A DNA stretch of 7,159 nucleotides from Bacteroidota bacterium (GTDB lineage: Bacteria > Bacteroidota > Ignavibacteria > Ignavibacteriales > Ignavibacteriaceae): the NCBI GenBank assembly GCA_021790055.1, contig JAJYIL010000153.1, positions 1 to 7,159 of the forward strand. Reading direction: 5' to 3'. Made by a program: the position numbers and the translations under genes. The notes beneath the pieces were generated by a model, which worked only from the letters and a program-made list of their open reading frames with translations, was not told the origin of the DNA and made no database searches. This document shows, in pieces, positions 1-7,012 of the stretch (the first letter of the stretch is position 1; every line of letters starts with the position of its first letter).

Positions 1-1890
1 AATTACAAGGTTGTTTCAATCCTCGGCGAAGGGGGAATGGGGATCGTCTACAAGGCATTTGATTTAAAGCTTGAAAGATTTGTCGCAATAAAAATACTTT
101 CCCCTCATGCGCTGATGAACCCGCACTTTATTGCAAGGTTCAAAACGGAAGCTAAGAACCAGGCAAAGCTTATACACCAGAACATCGTACCGGTATACGG
201 ATTTACAGAAGACAGCGGCACTTTCGGAATTGTAATGGAGTATGTTGAAGGCGAAACACTTGAAAGCATTATCAAGCGGAAGGGAAGACTTGAATTAGTT
301 GAGTCTCTATCGATTCTGAAGCAAGTACTCAGCGGCGCAGGCTATGCTCATTCAAAAGGCTTTGTCCATCGCGATTTGAAGCCTTCAAATATAATAATCT
401 CTACTGAAGGCGCCACCAAGATAATGGACTTCGGAATCTCAAAGTCGCTTAACGAATCGAAAGGCATTACAAAGACAGGCACTAAGATCGGAACGATTTT
501 GTATATGAGCCCGGAACAAATAAAAGCGATGGAGCCGACAAACCAAAGCGACATTTACTCGCTCGGCATTACTTTCTATGAGATGTTGAACGGCAGAACT
601 CCATTTGATGCCGCAACGGAATATGAAATAATGGAAGCTCATCTGAAAAGAAACCCGGCAAAGCTTTCCGGAAGAATAGAAAATATTCCGGCGGAGGTGG
701 ATGTTATACTTGGCAAGGCACTGCATAAATCGAAAGAAAAAAGATACAAGAAGTGTGAACAGTTTTTATTTGATGTTGAGAACTTATACCAGTTGCTAAT
801 CCAGCCGCAGCCTCAAAAAAGAAAAAAGAAAACCAAATCTTTTGAGTCAACAGGTATTCAAGTTGAAGATAAGATTCCATTAAAATCCAAAATCCGGTTT
901 TATTCTTTCGCATTTTTATTTGTCTGTCTATTCGGGCTCTTATTCTATTTCGTTTACAATACGGTTTCGGAATTTTGGCGAAGCCCCGGAAGCGACCGAA
1001 ATCTTTTCTCTTTTGGATCCCGAACGAAAATAAATTATCACTGGAAGTCTTTGCCTTCGCCAACTTTTAACTCACTTAATTCAGTGTGCTTTATTAATGA
1101 TTCCGTTGGCTATGCATGCGGCAGTAAGGGTACAGTAATCAAAACAGTCAACGGCGGAAATTCATGGAACATTTTAAGCGATTCTTCATCAATTAATTTA
1201 AATGATATAAGATTTCTTGACTACCGGAGCGGTTTTATAGTAGGGGATAAAGGAACAATACTCCTTACGACCGATGCCGGAAGAAACTGGCAAAAGAGTA
1301 TTTGGGACTCAACGACAACTTTCTTTAACATTTATTTTTTAAAAGATAATGCAACCGGCTTTATAGTCGGCGCAAAAGGAATTATCTTACGAACCGACGA
1401 CAGCGGCAAAACATGGTACCAGGTTAGGTCACCGTCGACAGATTTATTGTACAGCATTGCTTTCCCTGATGATGACGACGGAATTATTGCCGGATGGAAC
1501 GGAACTATTTTACAAACTACAGACCGCGGCAAATCCTGGATTATGGAAAAAAACATTACAGACAAGTATTTAAGGGACGTTGATTTTGCTGATGACAACA
1601 CCGGGATTATAGTAGGCGGGAGCGGTGAGGTTTTACGGTGCAACGATGGCGGGAAAAATTGGTCAAAAATTAATTTGAATACTTACTCCGGCTTGTTTTC
1701 CGTATTCTTTACCGACGATGACCGCGGATTCATTCTTGGGAACAAAGGAGAAATCTGGATATCCGACGATTCGGGGAAAAGCTGGAAGCTGACAAACAGC
1801 GGAGTATATGCCTCCCTTACATCTATTTCAGAAACTCCGTCGAAGAAAATTTTTGTAGTGGGTTATAACGGAGTAATTTTGTCAAATTGA
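1..1890 (+). CDS. Receptor-type Ser/Thr protein kinase with extracytoplasmic seven-bladed YCF48-like propeller (5' partial)
   Basis: The reading frame is open from base 1, and the first ATG (37) lies inside the glycine-rich loop, so the true start is upstream; probably only 5-15 residues are missing. Counting codon 1 at base 1, the Hanks-type kinase motifs are all present: loop GEGGMG (9-14), VAIK Lys31, likely C-helix Glu50, HRDLKPSN with catalytic Asp125 and Asn130, DFG Asp143, SPE (170-172) and DIYSLG Asp184. The RD-type catalytic loop and the Thr-rich activation segment (156-166) suggest activation by phosphorylation. A basic stretch, KRKKKTK (273-279), precedes a single hydrophobic span (about 299-319), which fits a cytoplasmic kinase. 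Residues 347-629 form seven YCF48-like repeats outside the membrane. PknD of Mycobacterium tuberculosis has a comparable plan with an NHL propeller. The active site looks intact; the ligand and substrates are unknown. murA follows after 69 bases. Confidence 0.93.
   Translation, partial: NYKVVSILGEGGMGIVYKAFDLKLERFVAIKILSPHALMNPHFIARFKTEAKNQAKLIHQNIVPVYGFTEDSGTFGIVMEYVEGETLESIIKRKGRLELVESLSILKQVLSGAGYAHSKGFVHRDLKPSNIIISTEGATKIMDFGISKSLNESKGITKTGTKIGTILYMSPEQIKAMEPTNQSDIYSLGITFYEMLNGRTPFDAATEYEIMEAHLKRNPAKLSGRIENIPAEVDVILGKALHKSKEKRYKKCEQFLFDVENLYQLLIQPQPQKRKKKTKSFESTGIQVEDKIPLKSKIRFYSFAFLFVCLFGLLFYFVYNTVSEFWRSPGSDRNLFSFGSRTKINYHWKSLPSPTFNSLNSVCFINDSVGYACGSKGTVIKTVNGGNSWNILSDSSSINLNDIRFLDYRSGFIVGDKGTILLTTDAGRNWQKSIWDSTTTFFNIYFLKDNATGFIVGAKGIILRTDDSGKTWYQVRSPSTDLLYSIAFPDDDDGIIAGWNGTILQTTDRGKSWIMEKNITDKYLRDVDFADDNTGIIVGGSGEVLRCNDGGKNWSKINLNTYSGLFSVFFTDDDRGFILGNKGEIWISDDSGKSWKLTNSGVYASLTSISETPSKKIFVVGYNGVILSN
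1039..1887 (+). repeat. Seven tandem YCF48-like propeller repeats encoded in the kinase gene
   Basis: The repeat unit resembles L-x-S/D-(I/V)-x-F, D-x-x-x-G-(F/I)-I-(V/A)-G, G-x-(I/V)-(I/L)-x-(T/S)-x-D-x-G-(K/R/N)-x-W. Repeat cores start at codons covering bases 1075, 1198, 1321, 1447, 1570, 1693 and 1816. The conserved Trp codons lie at 1042, 1165, 1288, 1414, 1537, 1660 and 1783, so the period is 41, 41, 42, 41, 41 and 41 residues. The last repeat stops after GVILSN and lacks its Trp strand, while the segment before repeat 1 (YHWKSLPSP) supplies an extra one at the same 11-residue offset. This is the pattern expected for a closed seven-bladed ring. The repeats diverge in sequence, so this is old protein-level duplication, not a recent DNA tandem array. 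Confidence 0.9.
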
Positions 1891-1950
1891 TTTTACACCG
1901 GCTAATCTTTAACTTTCTTTTAGAAGATGATTTAACTTTTACGCTTTGAT

Positions 1951-1962
1951 GAGGAATAATTG
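1951..1962 (+). promoter_or_regulatory. Ribosome binding site and TTG start of murA
   Basis: GAGG at 1951-1954 sits five bases before TTG at 1960-1962. The codon immediately upstream in frame (1957-1959) is TAA, so TTG is the most upstream start possible. It gives an N-terminus of MDKF, as in E. coli MurA. The next in-frame Met codons would remove the conserved Lys22-Asn23 region. Confidence 0.85.
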
Positions 1963-3225
1963 GATAAATTTGTAATTCACGGCGGCAATAGAATTTCCGG
2001 TTCAATTGAAGTAAGCGGCGCCAAGAATGCGTCGCTTGCCTTAATGCCGGCATCAATACTTGCTTCGGGTAGCTCTATTTTGCATAACACACCCGAGTTG
2101 AATGACGTTTATACAATGATGAAACTGTTGAACCATCTCGGTGTTGAAACGGATTTTCAGAATCATACATTAAGATTGAACACCGGAAAAATTGTCAGCC
2201 GGGATGCGCCTTACGAGCATGTAAAAAAAATGCGAGCTTCGGTTTATGTTCTCGGTCCTTTGCTAACAAGGTTTGGGACTGCAAAGGTCTCTCTTCCGGG
2301 AGGATGTGCATGGGGACCGCGACCGATAAATCTTCATCTTGAAGGCTTAAAGAAAATGGGCGCCGAGATAGATTTGTCTGAAGGCTACATAATTGCAAGG
2401 TCAAATAGACTTTCCGGCGCAAAAATATATTTTGACGTTTCATCTGTTGGCGCTACCGGTAATATTTTAATGGCTGCAGTTCTTGCAAAGGGAACCACTG
2501 CTATTAACAATGCAGCGCTTGAGCCGGAAATTACAAACCTCGCTGAGTTTCTTTTAAAGATGGGCGCTAAGATAAACGGGATTAACACCTCATCGCTTGA
2601 AATAGAAGGCGTTGACGAGCTAAAGCCGGCTGAGATAAATACCATCCCGGACAGAATTGAAGCCGGTACTTTGTTGATTGCCGCAGCAATAACAAGAGGG
2701 GAGATTACTCTTGAGAATTTCTCTCCTAAATATTGCGAGGCTGTTCTTGCAAAGCTCGAAAGCAGCGGATGCAAAATAATTGTTGATGGAAATAAAATTC
2801 ATTTAAAAAATGTTAGTGACGGCATCCTTCCTTCTGACGTAACAACTGCAATTTACCCGGGATTCCCAACAGACATGCAGGCACAATGGACGGCTTACAT
2901 GTCAATTGCAGACGGAACTTCAACAGTGACGGATACAATATATTTAGACCGATTCAAACATGTGCCTGAACTTGTCCGTCTCGGCGCGAGCATTTCGGTT
3001 AACGAAAATATTGCGGTGATTAAGGGTACTAAAAAATTGCTGGGTGCTAAAGTTATGTCAACCGATTTACGTGCAAGTGCAAGCCTTGTATTAGCCGGGC
3101 TTGCTGCCGAAGGCACTACCGAGGTTCTCCGGGTTTATCACCTTGACCGCGGCTATCAAAGGATTGAGGAAAAATTGCGGACGCTTGGCGCCGATATTCA
3201 AAGAGTAGAAGGGAAAGAATATTAA
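1960..3225 (+). CDS. murA: UDP-N-acetylglucosamine 1-carboxyvinyltransferase (MurA)
   Basis: MurA transfers the enolpyruvyl group of phosphoenolpyruvate to UDP-GlcNAc, the first committed step of peptidoglycan synthesis in the cytoplasm. The 421-residue product matches the usual family length of about 420. The key residues are present at nearly E. coli numbering: Lys22-Asn23 in SGAKNASL, Arg92 in KKMRAS, the catalytic loop GGCAWGPRP with Cys116 (codon TGT at 2305-2307), Asp305 in FPTDMQAQ, and Asp396-Arg397 in YHLDRGYQRIEEKL. Because the loop residue is Cys and not Asp, the enzyme should be chemically sensitive to fosfomycin; that is inference from known MurA chemistry. The gene begins with TTG, follows the receptor kinase gene in the same orientation, and is followed after two bases by the membrane peptidase gene. 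A second MurA paralogue elsewhere in the genome cannot be ruled out from this window. Confidence 0.97.
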   Translation: MDKFVIHGGNRISGSIEVSGAKNASLALMPASILASGSSILHNTPELNDVYTMMKLLNHLGVETDFQNHTLRLNTGKIVSRDAPYEHVKKMRASVYVLGPLLTRFGTAKVSLPGGCAWGPRPINLHLEGLKKMGAEIDLSEGYIIARSNRLSGAKIYFDVSSVGATGNILMAAVLAKGTTAINNAALEPEITNLAEFLLKMGAKINGINTSSLEIEGVDELKPAEINTIPDRIEAGTLLIAAAITRGEITLENFSPKYCEAVLAKLESSGCKIIVDGNKIHLKNVSDGILPSDVTTAIYPGFPTDMQAQWTAYMSIADGTSTVTDTIYLDRFKHVPELVRLGASISVNENIAVIKGTKKLLGAKVMSTDLRASASLVLAGLAAEGTTEVLRVYHLDRGYQRIEEKLRTLGADIQRVEGKEY

Positions 3226-3227
3226 TT

Positions 3228-5450
3228 GTGTCCTTGTTAAAAAGAATTTTCGGATATTATAATTACCTGCCTGTCTATTTAATACTGATATTTCTTTTTA
3301 ATCTTTTTTTTCTTCAACTGCCGCTTCTTAGTGTTTTCGGATATGAGTTCTCTGCGACAAATTCGATTTTGATTGTGCTCTTGTCCGGGTGGTATTTCAT
3401 CCCTTTAATAAAAAAGATAAAGACGGATTCCAAGCAATTAAAAACTTACGCTCAAAATTTCTATGCTGCAGCAACTTCATTGTTACTTGTTCCATTGCTG
3501 GTTTCTTTAACTCACTCGCTGCTTACCTACACATGCTCAATTAAAGATGGATTGCTTTTTTACCTGGTGATTACGGTTCCATCCGTAATGATAGGATTTG
3601 CCTTTGCTGTAATCAGTGTCAGCATTTCAAACAGGTTGAACAGAATAATTTTAATACTGATCTTTCTCATTGTGTTGTCGATACCGCTTTTCGAATTTTA
3701 TTTTAATCCGCAAATTTATTTCTTCAATCCAATCTTCGGCTTTTACCCGGGAACTATTTACGATGAAGGACTAAGTGTAACAACTAAGCTTGCGGTTTAC
3801 AGGCTATTAAACCTGGCTTACTTTGCAATGGTTTCTTATGCCCTTTTCAAATTATTGGCGAAAGGTATGAAGCTGAAATTTATTGCGCTCACAGCGTCTT
3901 TTGCCGTAGCAGCATCATTCATCTATTTATCTCCGGACTTTGGCTACTCAACCACTTTTAGAAGATTGGATTCCGAATTATCTGAAACTGCAGTTACAGA
4001 ACACTTCATCATTCATTACCCGCCGGAGCTTGATACAAAGCTTGTAAAAGCAATTGCAGTCTATCATGAATTCGATTATTCCGAATTGAAAAGGTTTTTC
4101 GGCTATGATTATCCTGGAAAAATAAATTCCTATCTTTTCCGCAGCAACCAACAAAAGAAAAATCTATTCGGAACAGCCAATGCCGATGTTGCCAAGCCGT
4201 GGATGAACTGCGACTTCATAACTTATACCGACTATAATTCAACCTTGAAACACGAGATTGCACATTGTTATTCTTCAGTATTTGGTTCAGGCTTATTCAA
4301 AGTGGCAGCCGGGCTCAATCCTTATTTAATTGAAGGAATTGCCGTAGCTGCTGACCCGGTGTATGACGGGAACAGCATTGATTATATGGCTTCATTGGCA
4401 TTCAACAACGGTTATAAGCTCGATCTTAATAGCTTTTATAACAGTCTTAGCTTTTACACTCAAGCTTCGTCATATTCATATATTTATGCCGGATCATTTG
4501 CAAGCTTTCTAATTAAATCATTTGGTATTAGTAAGTTCAAAAATTTTTATAAGAGCGGAAACTTTTACACATCTTATGGAACATCATTAAAAGAAATGTT
4601 GAAGAGATACTATTCGACTTTAGCCGATTCGGCAATCTCAGAGAAAAAAGATGAGGCAACCTACTACTTCGGCAGGAGCTCGATATTCTATAAAAAGTGT
4701 CCGCGCTTTGTCGAAGATAGAATCCGAAAAGCGTGGTATTATTTCGGCATTAAAGATTATGATGAAGCCGAAAGGCTTTTCAGGGAGGCTTTGAACGCTT
4801 CCAACAATTACGCAGCAATAATCGGGTATGCAAGCTGCCTCCAGAAAACGGACTCGTTAAAAGAGGCAGTAAATTTCTTAAGTGAAAATATAAATCAATT
4901 CGAGAATTCTGCGTATTTTTATAGTCTGGAATTAAAGCTTGGAGACTTGTATTCTTTAGACGGCAATTTCGCCGATGCGGATTCAATTTATGGAAATTTG
5001 ATTCTGCAGGATCCAAGCCGGACGTATTTTTATCTCGCAAGCTTACGGCGGGATTTGATGACGCCGGACTCTTTACTGGCGCATTACCTGGAAGGTAACG
5101 ACTTCGATAAATTCTTTATTTTAAAAGAATTTAATTCTGCCAATTACAATTTCTATTCGATCCCGGTAATGATTGACCTTGCAGATTCATTTAACGAAAA
5201 TTATGACTTGTTCATTTCAACTTTCCGGAAGAAAATCGATGTGACTGATTTTGCAAGCAGCTATGCAATGTATAGGCTTTCTAATTACATGCTTGCGCAT
5301 CTTGACTTTTACAACGCACGCAAGATGGCTGCCCTTGCATTGAGGTTCAAAGGTGATGATAATTTTGAAAGTATGCTTAAAGAAAACTATTATAAGACAA
5401 ACTGGTTTTACCTTCACCGGGATATTTTGAATAAGATTAGATGGAAATAA
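3228..5450 (+). CDS. Multi-spanning membrane protein with periplasmic gluzincin (peptidase MA-like) domain and TPR repeats
   Basis: I recognise the domains but not a named gene. The first 235 residues hold about seven hydrophobic spans (roughly 13-33, 44-62, 77-99, 109-133, 140-156, 188-210, 218-235). Positive charges cluster at the N-terminus, 62-72, 134-139 and 208-217, so the positive-inside rule puts the N-terminus in the cytoplasm and everything after 235 in the periplasm. Residues about 256-445 resemble the peptidase MA family: HEIAH (342-346, bases 4251-4265) with zinc ligands His342 and His346, catalytic Glu343, and a third ligand Glu369 in LIEG 23 residues later. A following YAGSFASFLIKSFG segment is typical of this fold. 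About three TPR units lie at 500-596, then a helical tail. Start GTG 3228 follows the murA stop by two bases, with a purine-rich AGAAGGGAAAG at 3207-3217; TTG at 3234 is an alternative start. The last 10 bases overlap the next gene. The substrate is unknown. All catalytic residues are present, so it is probably active. Confidence 0.8.
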   Translation: MSLLKRIFGYYNYLPVYLILIFLFNLFFLQLPLLSVFGYEFSATNSILIVLLSGWYFIPLIKKIKTDSKQLKTYAQNFYAAATSLLLVPLLVSLTHSLLTYTCSIKDGLLFYLVITVPSVMIGFAFAVISVSISNRLNRIILILIFLIVLSIPLFEFYFNPQIYFFNPIFGFYPGTIYDEGLSVTTKLAVYRLLNLAYFAMVSYALFKLLAKGMKLKFIALTASFAVAASFIYLSPDFGYSTTFRRLDSELSETAVTEHFIIHYPPELDTKLVKAIAVYHEFDYSELKRFFGYDYPGKINSYLFRSNQQKKNLFGTANADVAKPWMNCDFITYTDYNSTLKHEIAHCYSSVFGSGLFKVAAGLNPYLIEGIAVAADPVYDGNSIDYMASLAFNNGYKLDLNSFYNSLSFYTQASSYSYIYAGSFASFLIKSFGISKFKNFYKSGNFYTSYGTSLKEMLKRYYSTLADSAISEKKDEATYYFGRSSIFYKKCPRFVEDRIRKAWYYFGIKDYDEAERLFREALNASNNYAAIIGYASCLQKTDSLKEAVNFLSENINQFENSAYFYSLELKLGDLYSLDGNFADADSIYGNLILQDPSRTYFYLASLRRDLMTPDSLLAHYLEGNDFDKFFILKEFNSANYNFYSIPVMIDLADSFNENYDLFISTFRKKIDVTDFASSYAMYRLSNYMLAHLDFYNARKMAALALRFKGDDNFESMLKENYYKTNWFYLHRDILNKIRWK

Positions 5451-6844
5451 ATTTCAAAGAAGAGTTAGGTAAATACGGCTTCATTCAAACTGCATCTGCT
5501 GGTGCAGAAGAAATGAAGGTAGAGCTTTACGCTGTCGGCGGCTTCATACGGGACTTGATTTTAGGCAGGCAAAGAAATGAGATTGATTTTCTTGTAACAG
5601 GAAGCGGAACTGACTTCGCAGCAATGCTTGCAAATACTTTGGGTGTAAATCAAATTTCAATCTTTAAAAATTTCGGAACTGCACATTTCAGGTATCATGA
5701 CTTTGATCTTGAGTTTGTCGGCGCAAGAAAAGAATCCTATGAAAGAGGCAGCCGCAAGCCGGATGTAAAAGCAGCATCATTTGATGAGGATATTTCAAGA
5801 AGAGATTTTACAATCAACACGCTTGCAGTCTCCTTGAACAAAAAAAATTTCGGAGAGCTGATAGATAAATACAACGGCGTGCATGACATTCAAAGCCGGA
5901 TAATTAAAACGCCGCTTGATCCTCTAATTACATTTGATGACGATCCGCTGAGAATAATGCGAGCATACAGGTTTGCTTCACAGCTTAATTTCAATGTTGA
6001 TGAATCGATCAATGCCGCTGCAGGAAAGCTGAGGGAACGACTAAAGATTGTTTCTCAGGAAAGAATAACGGATGAGTTCTTAAAGATTTTATCTTCACCT
6101 AAGCCATCCATAGGGTTGAAGCTTCTTTATTATTCTGGCGTAATGGAAATTGTTTTCCCGGAAGTCGCAAAGCTATTTGGCGTAGACCAAAGGAAAGATT
6201 TTCATCATAAAGATGTTTTTCTTCATACATGCCAGGTGGTTGATAATATTGCTAATGTATCCGGCAATGTTTGGCTCCGGTTTGCAGCGCTGATGCATGA
6301 CATTGCAAAGCCGCAAACAAAAAAGTTTGTTGAAGGAACCGGCTGGACATTCCACGGTCATGAGGAGCTTGGCGCGAGAATGATGAAATCAATCTTCAAA
6401 AAGCTTAAGCTTCCTTTTACTAAGCTTGAATATGTCGAAAAGCTGGTAAGACTTCATTTAAGACCTATTGCTTTGGCAAAGGAAGAAGTAACAGATTCCG
6501 CAATAAGGAGGCTGATTGTATCGGCAGGCGAAGACCTGGAAGATTTAATCACCTTATGCCGCGCGGATATTACAAGCAAAAACCAGGATAAGGTGAATAG
6601 ATATCTTGAGAACTATGAAAAAGTAATGAAGAAAGTCTGGGAGGTAGAAGAGAAAGATAAGTTGCGTGCTTTCCAATCGCCTGTAAGAGGTGATGAGATA
6701 ATGAAAGTATGCAACATTCCTCCGTCAAAGAAAGTCGGTGAGTTAAAATCTGCAATTGAAGAGGCGATACTTGACGGTAAGATCGGGAACAACTATGAAG
6801 AGGCTTATAAATACTTAATGGAGATAAAAGACAAGCTAATCTAA
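5441..6844 (+). CDS. cca: CCA tRNA nucleotidyltransferase with HD domain
   Basis: This class II nucleotidyltransferase adds or repairs the 3' CCA end of tRNAs in the cytoplasm. The catalytic head (about 26-165) has VGGFIRD (32-38), the metal motif as Glu47-Ile-Asp49, and RRDFTIN (120-126). The base-selecting motif is DDPLR (167-171), with Asp168 and Arg171 in the expected DxxR positions. The tRNA-binding neck follows to about 235. An HD domain spans about 255-400 with His262, His286-Asp287 (LMHDIAKP), FHGHEELG and Asp376 in CRADITSKN. The tail with FQSPVRGDEIM and the 467-residue length fit Bacteroidota-type CCA enzymes, which is why I prefer this to poly(A) polymerase, a related family. ATG 5441 overlaps the upstream stop by 10 bases and has no clear Shine-Dalgarno, suggesting coupled translation; Met25 (5513) is a weaker alternative start. 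Glu where the first catalytic Asp is normally found is unusual. Confidence 0.9.
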   Translation: MEINFKEELGKYGFIQTASAGAEEMKVELYAVGGFIRDLILGRQRNEIDFLVTGSGTDFAAMLANTLGVNQISIFKNFGTAHFRYHDFDLEFVGARKESYERGSRKPDVKAASFDEDISRRDFTINTLAVSLNKKNFGELIDKYNGVHDIQSRIIKTPLDPLITFDDDPLRIMRAYRFASQLNFNVDESINAAAGKLRERLKIVSQERITDEFLKILSSPKPSIGLKLLYYSGVMEIVFPEVAKLFGVDQRKDFHHKDVFLHTCQVVDNIANVSGNVWLRFAALMHDIAKPQTKKFVEGTGWTFHGHEELGARMMKSIFKKLKLPFTKLEYVEKLVRLHLRPIALAKEEVTDSAIRRLIVSAGEDLEDLITLCRADITSKNQDKVNRYLENYEKVMKKVWEVEEKDKLRAFQSPVRGDEIMKVCNIPPSKKVGELKSAIEEAILDGKIGNNYEEAYKYLMEIKDKLI

Positions 6845-6888
6845 TTTGTATTGAAATTACCGCTCATTTAATTATCCCGCCGCTTGTA

Positions 6889-6911
6889 AATAAGTTGCCG
6901 AACTTATTCGG
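6889..6911. other. Two overlapping inverted repeats downstream of cca, before the TolC-like gene
   Basis: A perfect 8-bp inverted repeat, AATAAGTT (6889-6896) and AACTTATT (6901-6908), encloses a GCCG loop. Overlapping it, CCGAA (6898-6902) and TTCGG (6907-6911) form a second 5-bp stem around CTTA. The two share bases and cannot form together. No T-run follows directly (the nearest is 6922-6926), so this is not a canonical intrinsic terminator. It could be a weak terminator for the murA-peptidase-cca unit or a protein-binding operator for the downstream gene. In the rest of 6845-7009 I see an 8-bp palindrome TTGTACAA (6925-6932) and AT-rich DNA, but no convincing promoter. Confidence 0.4.
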
Positions 6912-6999
6912 AGATTCCATATTTTTGTACAAGAATTTTTAATAAGAATGATACCTTTTTCAATTTTGAGTTGTCTAATAAAAAATTAAAAATAAAACT

Positions 7000-7012
7000 G
7001 GAGTTGATAATG
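7000..7012 (+). promoter_or_regulatory. Ribosome binding site and ATG start of the TolC-like gene
   Basis: GGAG at 7000-7003 lies six bases before ATG 7010-7012, an ordinary Shine-Dalgarno spacing. The reading frame that follows starts directly with a signal peptide, which supports this start. Confidence 0.75.

Noticed and set aside
812..835. A-rich run in the kinase linker as a possible frameshift or slippage site
   Set aside because: The frame is continuous through it and encodes a Lys-rich stretch, expected just inside a membrane span. No alternative product is visible.
1039..1887. Sialidase (BNR) enzyme fused to the kinase
   Set aside because: The Asp-x-Gly-x-x-Trp blades resemble Asp-box repeats, but the single-propeller YCF48 spacing fits better. 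I see no arrangement of sialidase catalytic Arg, Tyr and Glu residues.
1908..1939. Nine-base direct repeat TTTAACTTT (1908-1916 and 1931-1939) before murA
   Set aside because: Short, AT-rich and only two copies; chance is likely. No promoter pattern is attached to it.
1891..1950. Terminator between the kinase gene and murA
   Set aside because: I found no GC-rich stem followed by a T-run, so co-transcription of the two genes remains possible.
1949..1975. ATG overlapping the murA start as an alternative start or leader peptide
   Set aside because: It is out of frame with murA and stops after eight codons. It has no ribosome binding site of its own, and the GAGG serves TTG 1960.
348..2443. Several minus-strand open frames of 60-129 codons opposite the kinase and murA genes
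   Set aside because: They lie wholly or mostly opposite strongly supported coding sequence, show no recognisable domains, and have the irregular composition of antisense shadows. The same holds for the minus-strand frames opposite the peptidase and cca genes.
5441..6844. Poly(A) polymerase (PcnB) in place of the CCA enzyme
   Set aside because: The HD domain after the neck and the tail with CRADITSKN and FQSPVRGDEIM fit CCA-adding enzymes. PcnB-type proteins usually lack an HD domain and have a basic C-terminus.
6924..6959. Bacteroidota-type promoter (TTTG then TACCTTTT) before the TolC-like gene
   Set aside because: The TTG-to-TA spacing is 24 bases, slightly long, and the final G of the TAnnTTTG box is missing. 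AT-rich DNA easily gives such partial matches.
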